NCBI GenBank assembly: GCA_002440665.1
Contig: DJUX01000063.1
Location: forward strand, 1 to 16,089
Reading direction: 5' to 3'
Source of the DNA: Dechloromonas sp. UBA6271
GTDB lineage: Bacteria > Pseudomonadota > Gammaproteobacteria > Burkholderiales > Rhodocyclaceae
Length of the DNA: 16,089 nucleotides
Shown one piece after another: positions 6,703 to 12,948 of the stretch; positions within the stretch are counted from its first letter, which is position 1, and every line of letters begins with the position of its first letter. The notes below the pieces were generated by a model. It ran no database searches. It saw only the letters and a list, made by a program, of their open reading frames with translations, and was not told the origin of the DNA. The position numbers and the translations under genes were made by a program.

Positions 6703-7593
6703 ATGCGCCCTTCCCGTTCCGAATATCTCGATCTGCCCAGCGTCCGCCTGCACATCCGCCGCTGGGGCGATCCCGCCGCGCCGACGCTGTTCCTGCTGCA
6801 CGGCTGGATGGACGTTTCCGCCTCGTTCCAGTTCGTCGTCGATGCACTGCAGCGCGACTGGAACATCGTCGCCCCCGACTGGCGCGGCTTCGGGCCGTCG
6901 CAATGGCTGAACCGCCCCTATTTCTTCGCCGAGCACCTGGGCGACATGGCGGCGATCATCGACCGCTACGCGCCGGAGGGCAAAGTCCGCCTGGCCGGGC
7001 ACAGCATGGGGGGCATCCTCTCCTGCCTGTATGCCGGGATACGCCCGGAGCGGGTCGAGAAAGTCATTTCGCTGGAAGGTTTCGGCATCGCGCCGACGAC
7101 GCCGGACATGGCGCCGGAACGCTACCGGAACTGGCTGGGCGAACTGCAGAACCCGCCGCGCATGCACGTCTACCCGGAGCGCGCCGCCTTTGCCCGCCGG
7201 CTGATGAAAACCGACCTCTACCTCACTGCAGAACGCGCCGATTTCCTCTCGCGCCACCTGGCACGCATCGGCGACGGCACCTCCAAAAGCGGCGAGCGCC
7301 GCCACGGCATCATCTGGAACGGCGACCCGTGGCACAAGGCGACGTCGCCCTACCTGTTCCGCCTCGAAGAGTCGATGGCGATCTGGAAGCAGATCACCTG
7401 CCCGGTGCTCTGGGTAGCCGGCCGCCAGTCGTGGATCGTCCGCGACTACGCCACCCGCCCGGGTGACTGGGAAGCACGCCGCGCCTGCTTCGCCGACGTG
7501 CGCGAAGACTGGATCGACAACGCCGACCACATGCTGCACCACGACCAGCCGGCGGACGTCGCGCGGCTGATCGAGGAATTTTTCAGCCAATAA
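6703..7593 (+). CDS. Alpha/beta-fold hydrolase
   Basis: This is a cytoplasmic-looking (no signal peptide) serine hydrolase of 296 residues. The oxyanion-hole motif HGW is at 33-35, GHSMGG is at 99-104 with nucleophile Ser101, and a C-terminal NADHMLHH places the likely catalytic His at 276. At the usual site for the acid, after the strand CPVLWVAG, the sequence is RQSWI, so the canonical Asp is not visible. An acid after the preceding strand (Glu in SLEGFG, about 125) might serve instead (inference). A possible -10 box TAGAAT is at 6645-6650, but no good -35 was found. Related families cover esterases, epoxide hydrolases and C-C hydrolases; the substrate is unknown. It stands alone between the SGNH hydrolase and the toxin-antitoxin pair. 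Confidence 0.88.
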   Translation: MRPSRSEYLDLPSVRLHIRRWGDPAAPTLFLLHGWMDVSASFQFVVDALQRDWNIVAPDWRGFGPSQWLNRPYFFAEHLGDMAAIIDRYAPEGKVRLAGHSMGGILSCLYAGIRPERVEKVISLEGFGIAPTTPDMAPERYRNWLGELQNPPRMHVYPERAAFARRLMKTDLYLTAERADFLSRHLARIGDGTSKSGERRHGIIWNGDPWHKATSPYLFRLEESMAIWKQITCPVLWVAGRQSWIVRDYATRPGDWEARRACFADVREDWIDNADHMLHHDQPADVARLIEEFFSQ

Positions 7594-7599
7594 GCGCCG

Positions 7600-7631
7600 G
7601 TTGCGGTCGACGCGGAAAAAGGGGCGAAAAG
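7600..7631 (+). repeat. Dispersed 32-nt repeat, copy B (after alpha/beta hydrolase gene)
   Basis: Second copy of the element at 6669-6700, in the same orientation, six bases after the hydrolase stop codon. The first 12 bases are identical and 11 of the next 20 match. Confidence 0.5.
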
Positions 7632-7650
7632 TGCGGGGCTCTCGCGGCAC

Positions 7651-7679
7651 TTGCCCGCTCGCCGGGCACGGCCCATAAT
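7651..7679 (+). promoter_or_regulatory. Sigma70-like promoter for the toxin-antitoxin pair with inverted repeat in the spacer
   Basis: TTGCCC (7651-7656) and CATAAT (7674-7679) are separated by exactly 17 bases. The inverted repeat TGCCCG / CGGGCA (7652-7657 and 7663-7668) overlaps the -35 and the spacer, a fitting place for autorepression by the antitoxin or the complex. Transcription would start near 7686, ahead of the start codon at 7721. Confidence 0.45.
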
Positions 7680-7681
7680 CG

Positions 7682-7702
7682 AATGCATCGCAAATGCAAC
7701 GC
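7682..7702 (+). promoter_or_regulatory. Operator-like direct repeat AATGCA[T/A]CGC before the antitoxin
   Basis: Copies at 7682-7691 and 7693-7702 differ at one base and are spaced 11 bp centre to centre, one helical turn. The same bases form the inverted repeat TGCAT / ATGCA (7684-7688, 7694-7698). Ribbon-helix-helix antitoxins commonly bind such closely spaced half-sites, so this is a plausible autoregulatory operator (inference). Confidence 0.35.
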
Positions 7703-7720
7703 AATCGGAGCACTCCACTA

Positions 7721-7999
7721 ATGAAAACCGCCACCATTCCCTCGCTGCGCGTCGCCCCCGAGCTGCGCCAGGCCGCCGAATCCCTGCTCGCAGAAGGAGA
7801 AACGCTCTCCGCCTTCGTCGAGCAGTCGATCCGTAGCCAGGTCGAGCAGCGGCAGCGCCGGCAGGATTTCATCGCCCGAGGACTGGCCGCGCGCGAGGAA
7901 GCACGCCGCAGCGGTCGCTACTATTCGGCCAAGGAGGTCTGCGACGAACTGGACGCGTTGATCAAGGCGAAAGGGGACGCGCCGGGCGGAAAGCAATGA
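7721..7999 (+). CDS. Type II antitoxin, ribbon-helix-helix-like
   Basis: This 92-residue product is the probable antitoxin that neutralises the downstream RelE/ParE toxin and represses the operon. The first 45 residues (TATIPSLRVAPELRQAAESL, then a Ser-Ala-Phe-Val-Glu stretch) suit a short strand plus two helices of an RHH domain. The remainder is charged and Arg/Glu-rich (about residues 45-92), as expected for the toxin-binding tail. I prefer the ATG at 7721, which has CGGAG at 7706-7710 in the right position, over an upstream in-frame ATG at 7694 that has no ribosome-binding site and falls in the operator-like repeats. The stop overlaps the toxin start by ATGA, the usual antitoxin-first arrangement. 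The exact antitoxin family is not certain. Confidence 0.8.
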   Translation: MKTATIPSLRVAPELRQAAESLLAEGETLSAFVEQSIRSQVEQRQRRQDFIARGLAAREEARRSGRYYSAKEVCDELDALIKAKGDAPGGKQ

Positions 8000-8295
8000 G
8001 TTTCCGCGTCCGCTTCACCGGAGCGGCGCGCGACGACCTGAAGCGGCTCTTCGAGTTTCTGCTCGAACAAGATGTTCAAGCCGCCCGCCGGGCGCGCGAC
8101 TCCATCGTCAAGGCCACGGCATTCCTCGGCGACTTCCCCTTCAGCTGCCGCAAGGCGGACGCCGGCAATCCGTTCCTGCGCGAGCTGATCATCCCGTTCG
8201 GCAACGCCGGCTACGTTGCACTTTTCGAGATCGAGGACGAGTCGACCGTCACCATCCTCGCGATTCGCCATCAGCGCGAAGAGGACTATCACTGA
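7996..8295 (+). CDS. RelE/ParE family toxin
   Basis: The 99-residue protein has the RelE/ParE plan: an N-terminal strand (FRVRFTGAARDDLKRL), two helices (about 10-45), then the C-terminal strand series LRELIIPFGNAGYVALFEIE and VTILAIRHQREEDY (61-98), with the conserved closing pattern R-H-x-R-E-x-D-Y. ParE members poison gyrase, while RelE members cleave mRNA on the ribosome. The sequence alone does not settle which; the long helix pair and ending favour ParE-like. It starts inside the antitoxin stop codon (ATGA), so its translation is coupled. There is no sign of truncation. It is convergent with recG. Confidence 0.88.
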   Translation: MSFRVRFTGAARDDLKRLFEFLLEQDVQAARRARDSIVKATAFLGDFPFSCRKADAGNPFLRELIIPFGNAGYVALFEIEDESTVTILAIRHQREEDYH

Positions 8296-8310
8296 GCGGC
8301 CGATCGCTCA
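8293..8310. repeat. Small inverted repeat between convergent toxin and recG genes
   Basis: TGAGCG / CGCTCA with a 6-base loop starts at the toxin stop codon. No T-run follows on either strand, so it is only a weak candidate for a transcription end. Confidence 0.25.
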
Positions 8311-8346
8311 CCGCCCCCCTCTCAACGCCTCAATGGAAATCCGATG

Positions 8347-10398
8347 TCACGACTTGAGCAGTTCCTCGCGCGAGCCGAGCCAGCGCTGCAGGTGGCGCTC
8401 GGCCAGTTCGGCATGGTCGGTCAGCATGTGCTCGGCGACATCGCGCGCCATCTCGACCAGATCGGCATCCATCTCCAGATCGGCATAGCGCAGCAGCGGC
8501 ACGCCGCTCTGCCGGCTGCCGACGAATTCGCCGGGGCCACGAATCTGCAAGTCCTGGCGGGCGATCTCGAAGCCATCGGTGTTCTCGTAGATGATCTTCA
8601 GGCGCTGGCGGGCAATCTCGCCGAGCGGGCCGGCGTAGATCAGCACGCAGCTCGATTCGTATTGCCCGCGCCCGACCCGGCCGCGCAACTGGTGCAGCTG
8701 CGAGAGGCCGAAGCGCTCGGCGTGCTCGATGACCATCAGGCTGGCGTTCGGCACGTCGACGCCGACTTCGATCACCGTCGTCGCCACCAGCACATCGATC
8801 TCGCCGGCGGCGAAGGCGGCCATCACCGCCTGCTTTTCGTCGGCTTTCAGGCGACCGTGGACGAGGCCGATGCGCAGATCCGGCAAATCGGCCGACAGTT
8901 GCTCATACGTTTCCTGAGCCGTCTGCAGTTGCAGCGCCTCGGATTCCTCGATCAGCGGGCAGACCCAGTAGGCTTGGCGGCCCTCCGCGACATGCTTGGT
9001 GACGAAGCCGACCACGTCGTCGCGCCGGCTGTCGGCGACCAGCCGCGTCTTGATCGGCGTGCGGCCGGGCGGCAGTTCGTCGAGCACGGTGACGTCGAGG
9101 TCGGCGTAATAGCTCATGGCCAGCGTGCGCGGAATCGGCGTCGCCGACATCATCAGCTGGTGCGGGTTGTTGCCCTTCTTGCGCAGCGCCAGCCTCTGGG
9201 CGACACCGAAACGGTGCTGCTCGTCGACGATGGCCAAGCCGAGTTTGGCGAAATCGACTCCGTCCTGGATAAGCGCATGCGTACCGACGACCAGTTGCGC
9301 CTCGGCCGCCGTCGCCGCCAACTGCGCCCGTTTGGCCGCGCTCTTCAGGCTGCCCGACAGCCAGGCGACCTTGATGCCGAGCGGTTCCAGCCAGCCGCGC
9401 AATTTCACGTAATGCTGCTCGGCGAGGATTTCGGTCGGCGCCATGAAGGCGGCCTGCCAGCCGGCTGAGATCGCCTGGCAGGCGGCGAGCGCGGCGACGA
9501 TGGTCTTGCCGGCGCCGACGTCGCCCTGCAGCAGGCGCTGCATCGGGTAGGGCTGGGCGAGGTCGGCGCCGATTTCGGCCATCGCCCGCAGTTGCGCGCC
9601 GGTCAGGCCAAAAGGCAAACCGTCGAGGAGACGTGCACCGAGGTCGTCCTGCGCCACCAGTACCGGCGCCCCCTGCTCGCGGCGGGCCAGGTAGGCGCGG
9701 CGCAAGGACAGTTGCTGGGCCAGCACTTCGTCGAACTTGACGCGCCGCCAGGCCGGGTGATTGCGCGCATGCAGCGTAGCGAGATCGGTGCCGGGCGGCG
9801 GCCGGTGCAGGAAATGCAGGCTGCGCGCCAGGCCCGGCAATTTCAGGCGTTGGCGCAGCTCGTCCGGCAGCGTGTCGGACAGATCGCCGCCGTCCAGCGC
9901 CTTGCCGATCAGCTTTTGCAGCGCGGAATTGGCGAGTCCCGCGGTCGACGGGTAAATCGGGGTCAATTCCGTCGGCAGCGGATCTTCCTCGCCAACCTTT
10001 TGGAAACGCGGGTGCACCATTTCGGCGCCGAAGAAGCCGCCACGCACTTCGCCGAAGGCGCGGACCCGAGAACCTTCGCTCAAGGCGCCCTGCTGGCTCG
10101 GGTAGAAGCTGAAAAAGCGCATGACCAGTTCGCCGCTGGCATCCAGTGCACGGACGACCATCTGCCGCCGGGGCCGGAATTGCACTTCGCAGGAACTGAC
10201 GACGACCTCGACCTGCACCGCCTCGCCCCACGGCGCCCGGGCGACTGGCGTGATGCGGGTTTCGTCTTCGTAGCGCAGCGGCAGATGCACCAGCAAATCG
10301 GCCTCGCTGTGGAGGCCGATCTTTGCCAGTTTCTTGCGCAGCGCTTCGGAGGCGCGAATGGGGGCAGAAGCGGGGACCGAAGCCCCGGCAACGCTCAT
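8347..10398 (-). CDS. recG: ATP-dependent DNA helicase RecG
   Basis: RecG reverses stalled replication forks and processes branched DNA in recombination and repair. The 683-residue length is typical. An N-terminal wedge/OB-like domain covers about 15-240. The helicase core has Walker A GDVGAGKT at 292-299, DEQH at 392-395, SAT at 418-420 and QLRGRVGRG at 570-578. The C-terminal segment includes GFEIARQDLQIRGPGEFVGS, a family hallmark. All motifs are intact. The start is an ATG seven bases after the ridA stop on the same strand, so ridA and recG are probably one transcription unit. A long open frame on the opposite strand within this gene is a shadow. Confidence 0.98.
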   Translation of the reverse strand: MSVAGASVPASAPIRASEALRKKLAKIGLHSEADLLVHLPLRYEDETRITPVARAPWGEAVQVEVVVSSCEVQFRPRRQMVVRALDASGELVMRFFSFYPSQQGALSEGSRVRAFGEVRGGFFGAEMVHPRFQKVGEEDPLPTELTPIYPSTAGLANSALQKLIGKALDGGDLSDTLPDELRQRLKLPGLARSLHFLHRPPPGTDLATLHARNHPAWRRVKFDEVLAQQLSLRRAYLARREQGAPVLVAQDDLGARLLDGLPFGLTGAQLRAMAEIGADLAQPYPMQRLLQGDVGAGKTIVAALAACQAISAGWQAAFMAPTEILAEQHYVKLRGWLEPLGIKVAWLSGSLKSAAKRAQLAATAAEAQLVVGTHALIQDGVDFAKLGLAIVDEQHRFGVAQRLALRKKGNNPHQLMMSATPIPRTLAMSYYADLDVTVLDELPPGRTPIKTRLVADSRRDDVVGFVTKHVAEGRQAYWVCPLIEESEALQLQTAQETYEQLSADLPDLRIGLVHGRLKADEKQAVMAAFAAGEIDVLVATTVIEVGVDVPNASLMVIEHAERFGLSQLHQLRGRVGRGQYESSCVLIYAGPLGEIARQRLKIIYENTDGFEIARQDLQIRGPGEFVGSRQSGVPLLRYADLEMDADLVEMARDVAEHMLTDHAELAERHLQRWLGSREELLKS

Positions 10399-10405
10399 CA
10401 GCCGC

Positions 10406-10789
10406 TTATTTGCCTACGAACATCACCGCATCGGCCTCGACCAGCGCGCCACGCGGCAGTTCCTTGACGCCGACGACGGCGCGCGCCGGGAAGGGCGCGC
10501 TGAAATACTTCGCCATGGTTTCATTGACCCTGGCGAAGTTGGCAAGGTCGGTCAGGAAGACGTTGAGCTTGACGACATCGGCCAGCGAACCGCCGGCGGC
10601 CTCGGCAACGGCCTTGAGATTTTCGAAGACGCGAACGATTTGCGCATCGATCCCGTCTACCATCTGCATGGAAGCCGGATCGAGGCCGATCTGCCCGGAC
10701 ATGTAAACGGTGTCGCCGACGCGCACGGCTTGCGAGTAGGTGCCGATGGCGGCCGGGGCATGGGGCGTGGAGATGATGGTCTTGGCCAT
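10406..10789 (-). CDS. ridA: RidA family reactive enamine/imine deaminase
   Basis: RidA hydrolyses reactive enamines and imines such as 2-aminoacrylate, formed by PLP enzymes, and so protects them from damage. The 127-residue protein matches the family in length and sequence. The N-terminal half carries GTYSQAVRVGDTVYMSGQIG (16-35) with Tyr18. PAR at 101-103 gives the substrate-binding Arg103, and LPRGALVEAD (111-120) gives Glu118. Functional RidA proteins act as trimers in the cytoplasm. AGGAAG lies upstream of the ATG at good distance. It is transcribed toward recG and divergent from the TPR gene. Confidence 0.97.
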   Translation of the reverse strand: MAKTIISTPHAPAAIGTYSQAVRVGDTVYMSGQIGLDPASMQMVDGIDAQIVRVFENLKAVAEAAGGSLADVVKLNVFLTDLANFARVNETMAKYFSAPFPARAVVGVKELPRGALVEADAVMFVGK

Positions 10790-10822
10790 GAGAAGCTTCC
10801 TGTCGTGAATTACAAAAACGCT

Positions 10823-10828
10823 ATTCTA
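10823..10828 (-). promoter_or_regulatory. Candidate -10 box for ridA-recG
   Basis: TAGAAT on the minus strand, about 33 bases before the ridA start codon, overlaps a TCTAGA palindrome (10825-10830) and, on the plus strand, TATTCT. No good -35 is seen on either strand, so this is a weak call in the 52-bp divergent gap. Confidence 0.25.
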
Positions 10829-10841
10829 GACCTGAGCTGAC

Positions 10842-11168
10842 ATGAACCCACGCATCGAATCCCTGGAAAAAATGCTCGGCGGCCCGCGCGACGGAGCCCT
10901 GCTCCGCTTCTCGCTCGGCAACGAATACCTGAAGGCCGGCGACCCGGCCAGGGCCGGAAAATGCTTCCAGGAAGCGGTCGACCGCGACAGCCAGTATTCG
11001 GCGGCGTGGAAGGCGCTCGGCAAGGCACTGGCGGAAGCCGGCGATCCTGCCGGCGCGCTGGCTGCCTACGAACGCGGCATCGCCGTTGCCGAAACCAAGG
11101 GCGACATTCAGGCGGCGAAGGAAATGAAGGTGTTCGCCAGGCGCCTGCAAAAAGCCCCTGGCGCCTGA
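10842..11168 (+). CDS. Small tetratricopeptide-repeat (TPR) protein
   Basis: This 108-residue protein is built mainly of two TPR units at about 20-53 (LRFSLGNEYLKAGDPARAGK and on) and 54-87 (AAWKALGKALAEAGDPAGAL and on), followed by a short basic helix. There is no signal peptide or membrane segment, so a cytosolic protein-protein interaction role is likely; no partner can be named. The start lacks a clear Shine-Dalgarno sequence. It is divergent from ridA and convergent, at only 10 bp, with the FadL-family gene. Confidence 0.85.
   Translation: MNPRIESLEKMLGGPRDGALLRFSLGNEYLKAGDPARAGKCFQEAVDRDSQYSAAWKALGKALAEAGDPAGALAAYERGIAVAETKGDIQAAKEMKVFARRLQKAPGA
11138..11167. repeat. Inverted repeat at the end of the TPR gene, possible weak transcription end
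   Basis: CAGGCGCC (11138-11145) and GGCGCCTG (11160-11167) pair around a 14-base loop that contains five A. It sits between convergent genes, but no T-run follows the stem on either strand. Confidence 0.25.
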
Positions 11169-11178
11169 CGGGAAAAGC

Positions 11179-12420
11179 CTAGAAACCCTTGGAGTACTGC
11201 ACGCCGACAATGTGCGCGCTGTCGCTGTAGGTGCCGCGCAGGTTGCTGATACCGACGATCGTGCCGGCCGGCGTCGCGAACGTTTTGGTCTGGCCGATGT
11301 TCGCATCGCGCAGATACAGATAGGCATAGCCGGCGTCGATCTTGCCGTAGACGCCACCGTTCCACTGGCCGCCGAACGAGAACCAGATGCGGTCGTTGTC
11401 CGGCACCCGCGCCGTGCGGTTGGCGTTCGAGGTCGGCGTGGTGTCGTAGGCGATGCCAAACTTGACCTTCCAGGCATCGCTGGCCTTGTAGGCGGCACCC
11501 CAGGCGATACGCCAGGAATTGTCGTAGTCGAAAGCCTCGGTATCGGTGCGCGCGACACCCGCCGTCGTGTACTGGACATTGAGCTTGTCGAGCGTGTTCC
11601 AGCGCGTGTAGGACAGGTCGCCCATCGCCTCCCAGCGATCCGAAACCTGCTGCCAGACCGACAGAATGAAGGTGTCCGGCATCTTGAGATCGGCCTTGGC
11701 CGACGTCGACGTGGCACCCAGCGAGCGGTCGCCTTCCAGCGTGTAGCTGACCGCCGAGCGGTAGGAAACGCCGACGCGCATCGCCGGCGACAACGTGAAC
11801 AGCGCCCCGGCATTCCAGCCCCAGGCGCCGTCATCGCCCTTGAGCTTGTAGAGGCCGGCCGGGGTCATGTTGGTCATTTCGGCATCGATGGTCTGATAAT
11901 TGACGCCGAGGCCGAGCGAGACTTTGTCATTGACCTTCCAGGCCAGCGACGGGTTGTAATTCACCGTTGTGATCTCGGACTTGATCGCCTGGTAGCGGCC
12001 GATCCAGTTGCTGCTGTCGTATTCGGTCTTCAACCCGAAGGGCGACGAGATGCCGAGGCCGACGAACCAGTCAGGTGCCACTTGCCATGAGAAATAGGCA
12101 TTGGGCACCGCCGCCCAGCCGCCGGCGTTGCCGCCGTTGCCGCCCGTCCCGAGCAGGCCGCTCGACCCGTCGTTGCTGAACTCATAGCGCGGCCCGACTC
12201 CGGTGACGCCGGCCGAAAGCTGAATGCCGGGCATCTGCGTCATGCCCGCCGGGTTGAAGAAGACGGTGCTGGCGTTGTCGGCAACTGCAGCGGAGCCGGC
12301 ATAGGCAGTGCCGAGGCCGCTGGCATTCTGCTCCCAGAGCTGGAAGGCGGCAGCCGAAGCGGTGCCGGAGAAGGCGGCCAAAACAAGCGCCGGCAGGATA
12401 CGCGGGGTCATTGCTTTCAT
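11179..12420 (-). CDS. FadL/OmpP1/TodX-family outer-membrane channel
   Basis: FadL-type proteins carry long-chain fatty acids or other hydrophobic compounds across the outer membrane. The 413-residue precursor has a signal peptide (about 1-24, ending ASA/AA), then the family start AFQLWEQNASGLGTAYAGSA and the NPAG motif near residue 57 within ADNASTVFFNPAGMTQMPG. The rest has alternating patterns typical of a beta-barrel and ends in phenylalanine, the usual outer-membrane signature. The frame stays open to a more distal start at 12513, but that adds a basic stretch and lies inside the thioesterase gene. The ATG at 12420 directly precedes the signal peptide and is preferred. It lies 40 bp after the thioesterase gene on the same strand. 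Confidence 0.93.
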   Translation of the reverse strand: MKAMTPRILPALVLAAFSGTASAAAFQLWEQNASGLGTAYAGSAAVADNASTVFFNPAGMTQMPGIQLSAGVTGVGPRYEFSNDGSSGLLGTGGNGGNAGGWAAVPNAYFSWQVAPDWFVGLGISSPFGLKTEYDSSNWIGRYQAIKSEITTVNYNPSLAWKVNDKVSLGLGVNYQTIDAEMTNMTPAGLYKLKGDDGAWGWNAGALFTLSPAMRVGVSYRSAVSYTLEGDRSLGATSTSAKADLKMPDTFILSVWQQVSDRWEAMGDLSYTRWNTLDKLNVQYTTAGVARTDTEAFDYDNSWRIAWGAAYKASDAWKVKFGIAYDTTPTSNANRTARVPDNDRIWFSFGGQWNGGVYGKIDAGYAYLYLRDANIGQTKTFATPAGTIVGISNLRGTYSDSAHIVGVQYSKGF

Positions 12421-12460
12421 CTCTTGTTCTACCTGAATAGTTATTCGCACGCGTCTGATT

Positions 12461-12862
12461 TTACGTATTTTCCGGCGGAACGGGACGTTTTTCGCCGTTT
12501 CCGTCGATGGCAACGTAGGTTAGTTGCGCTTCTGTCACCTTGACCGTGACCGGACTGGCGTAATTGCGTTCGGCATAGACTTCGACATTGACGGTGATCG
12601 ACGTCCGTCCGACATGCACAATTTCCGCGTACAGGCTGACGATATCGCCCACCGATATGGCCTGCTTGAACTGGAAGGAGTTCACCGAAACGGTCGCCAC
12701 CCGACCGCGTGCCAGGCGCATGGCGGGGATCGCCCCGGCAACGTCGACCTGGGCCATGACCCAGCCGCCGAAGACGTCGCCATTCTGGTTGAGATCGGCC
12801 GGCATCGGCACGACGCGCAGTGCAGGCTGTTTTGGGGGAAGAACGATGCGGTCGACGGCCAT
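12461..12862 (-). CDS. Acyl-CoA thioesterase, YciA-like hotdog fold
   Basis: This family hydrolyses acyl-CoA to free acid and CoA. From the ATG at 12862 the protein has 133 residues, the normal length for the family. The diagnostic segment PADLNQNGDVFGGWVMAQVD is at 21-40, with the active-site loop NGDVFGGW and Asp40, followed by FQFKQAISVGDIVSL and the VEVYAERN strand of the single hotdog domain. An upstream TTG (12901) is also in frame, but its extension is not conserved-looking. The gene is divergent from the ABC exporter and is followed on the same strand by the FadL-type porin, which suggests a shared role in fatty-acid uptake and acyl-CoA balance (inference). Confidence 0.93.
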   Translation of the reverse strand: MAVDRIVLPPKQPALRVVPMPADLNQNGDVFGGWVMAQVDVAGAIPAMRLARGRVATVSVNSFQFKQAISVGDIVSLYAEIVHVGRTSITVNVEVYAERNYASPVTVKVTEAQLTYVAIDGNGEKRPVPPENT

Positions 12863-12916
12863 GATGTGCCCGATTCCAAATAAAGGCCGATTTTCCCGCA
12901 ATCAGGGAAGTTTTCA

Positions 12917-12922
12917 TATACT
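12917..12922 (+). promoter_or_regulatory. Candidate -10 box before the ABC exporter
   Basis: TATACT lies 26 bases before the ATG at 12949, followed by GGC. The same nine bases TATACTGGC occur before the receiver-HATPase gene (14766-14774). The -35 is weak in both cases. Confidence 0.35.
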
Positions 12923-12948
12923 GGCGAAAACATAATCAAGGCCCCGCC

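Noticed and set aside
8344..9468. Plus-strand open frame inside recG
   Set aside because: High GC leaves the opposite frame open; RecG on the minus strand has every helicase motif.
12421..12513. N-terminal extension of the FadL-type porin
   Set aside because: A basic stretch ahead of a good signal peptide, overlapping the thioesterase; the ATG at 12420 is sufficient.
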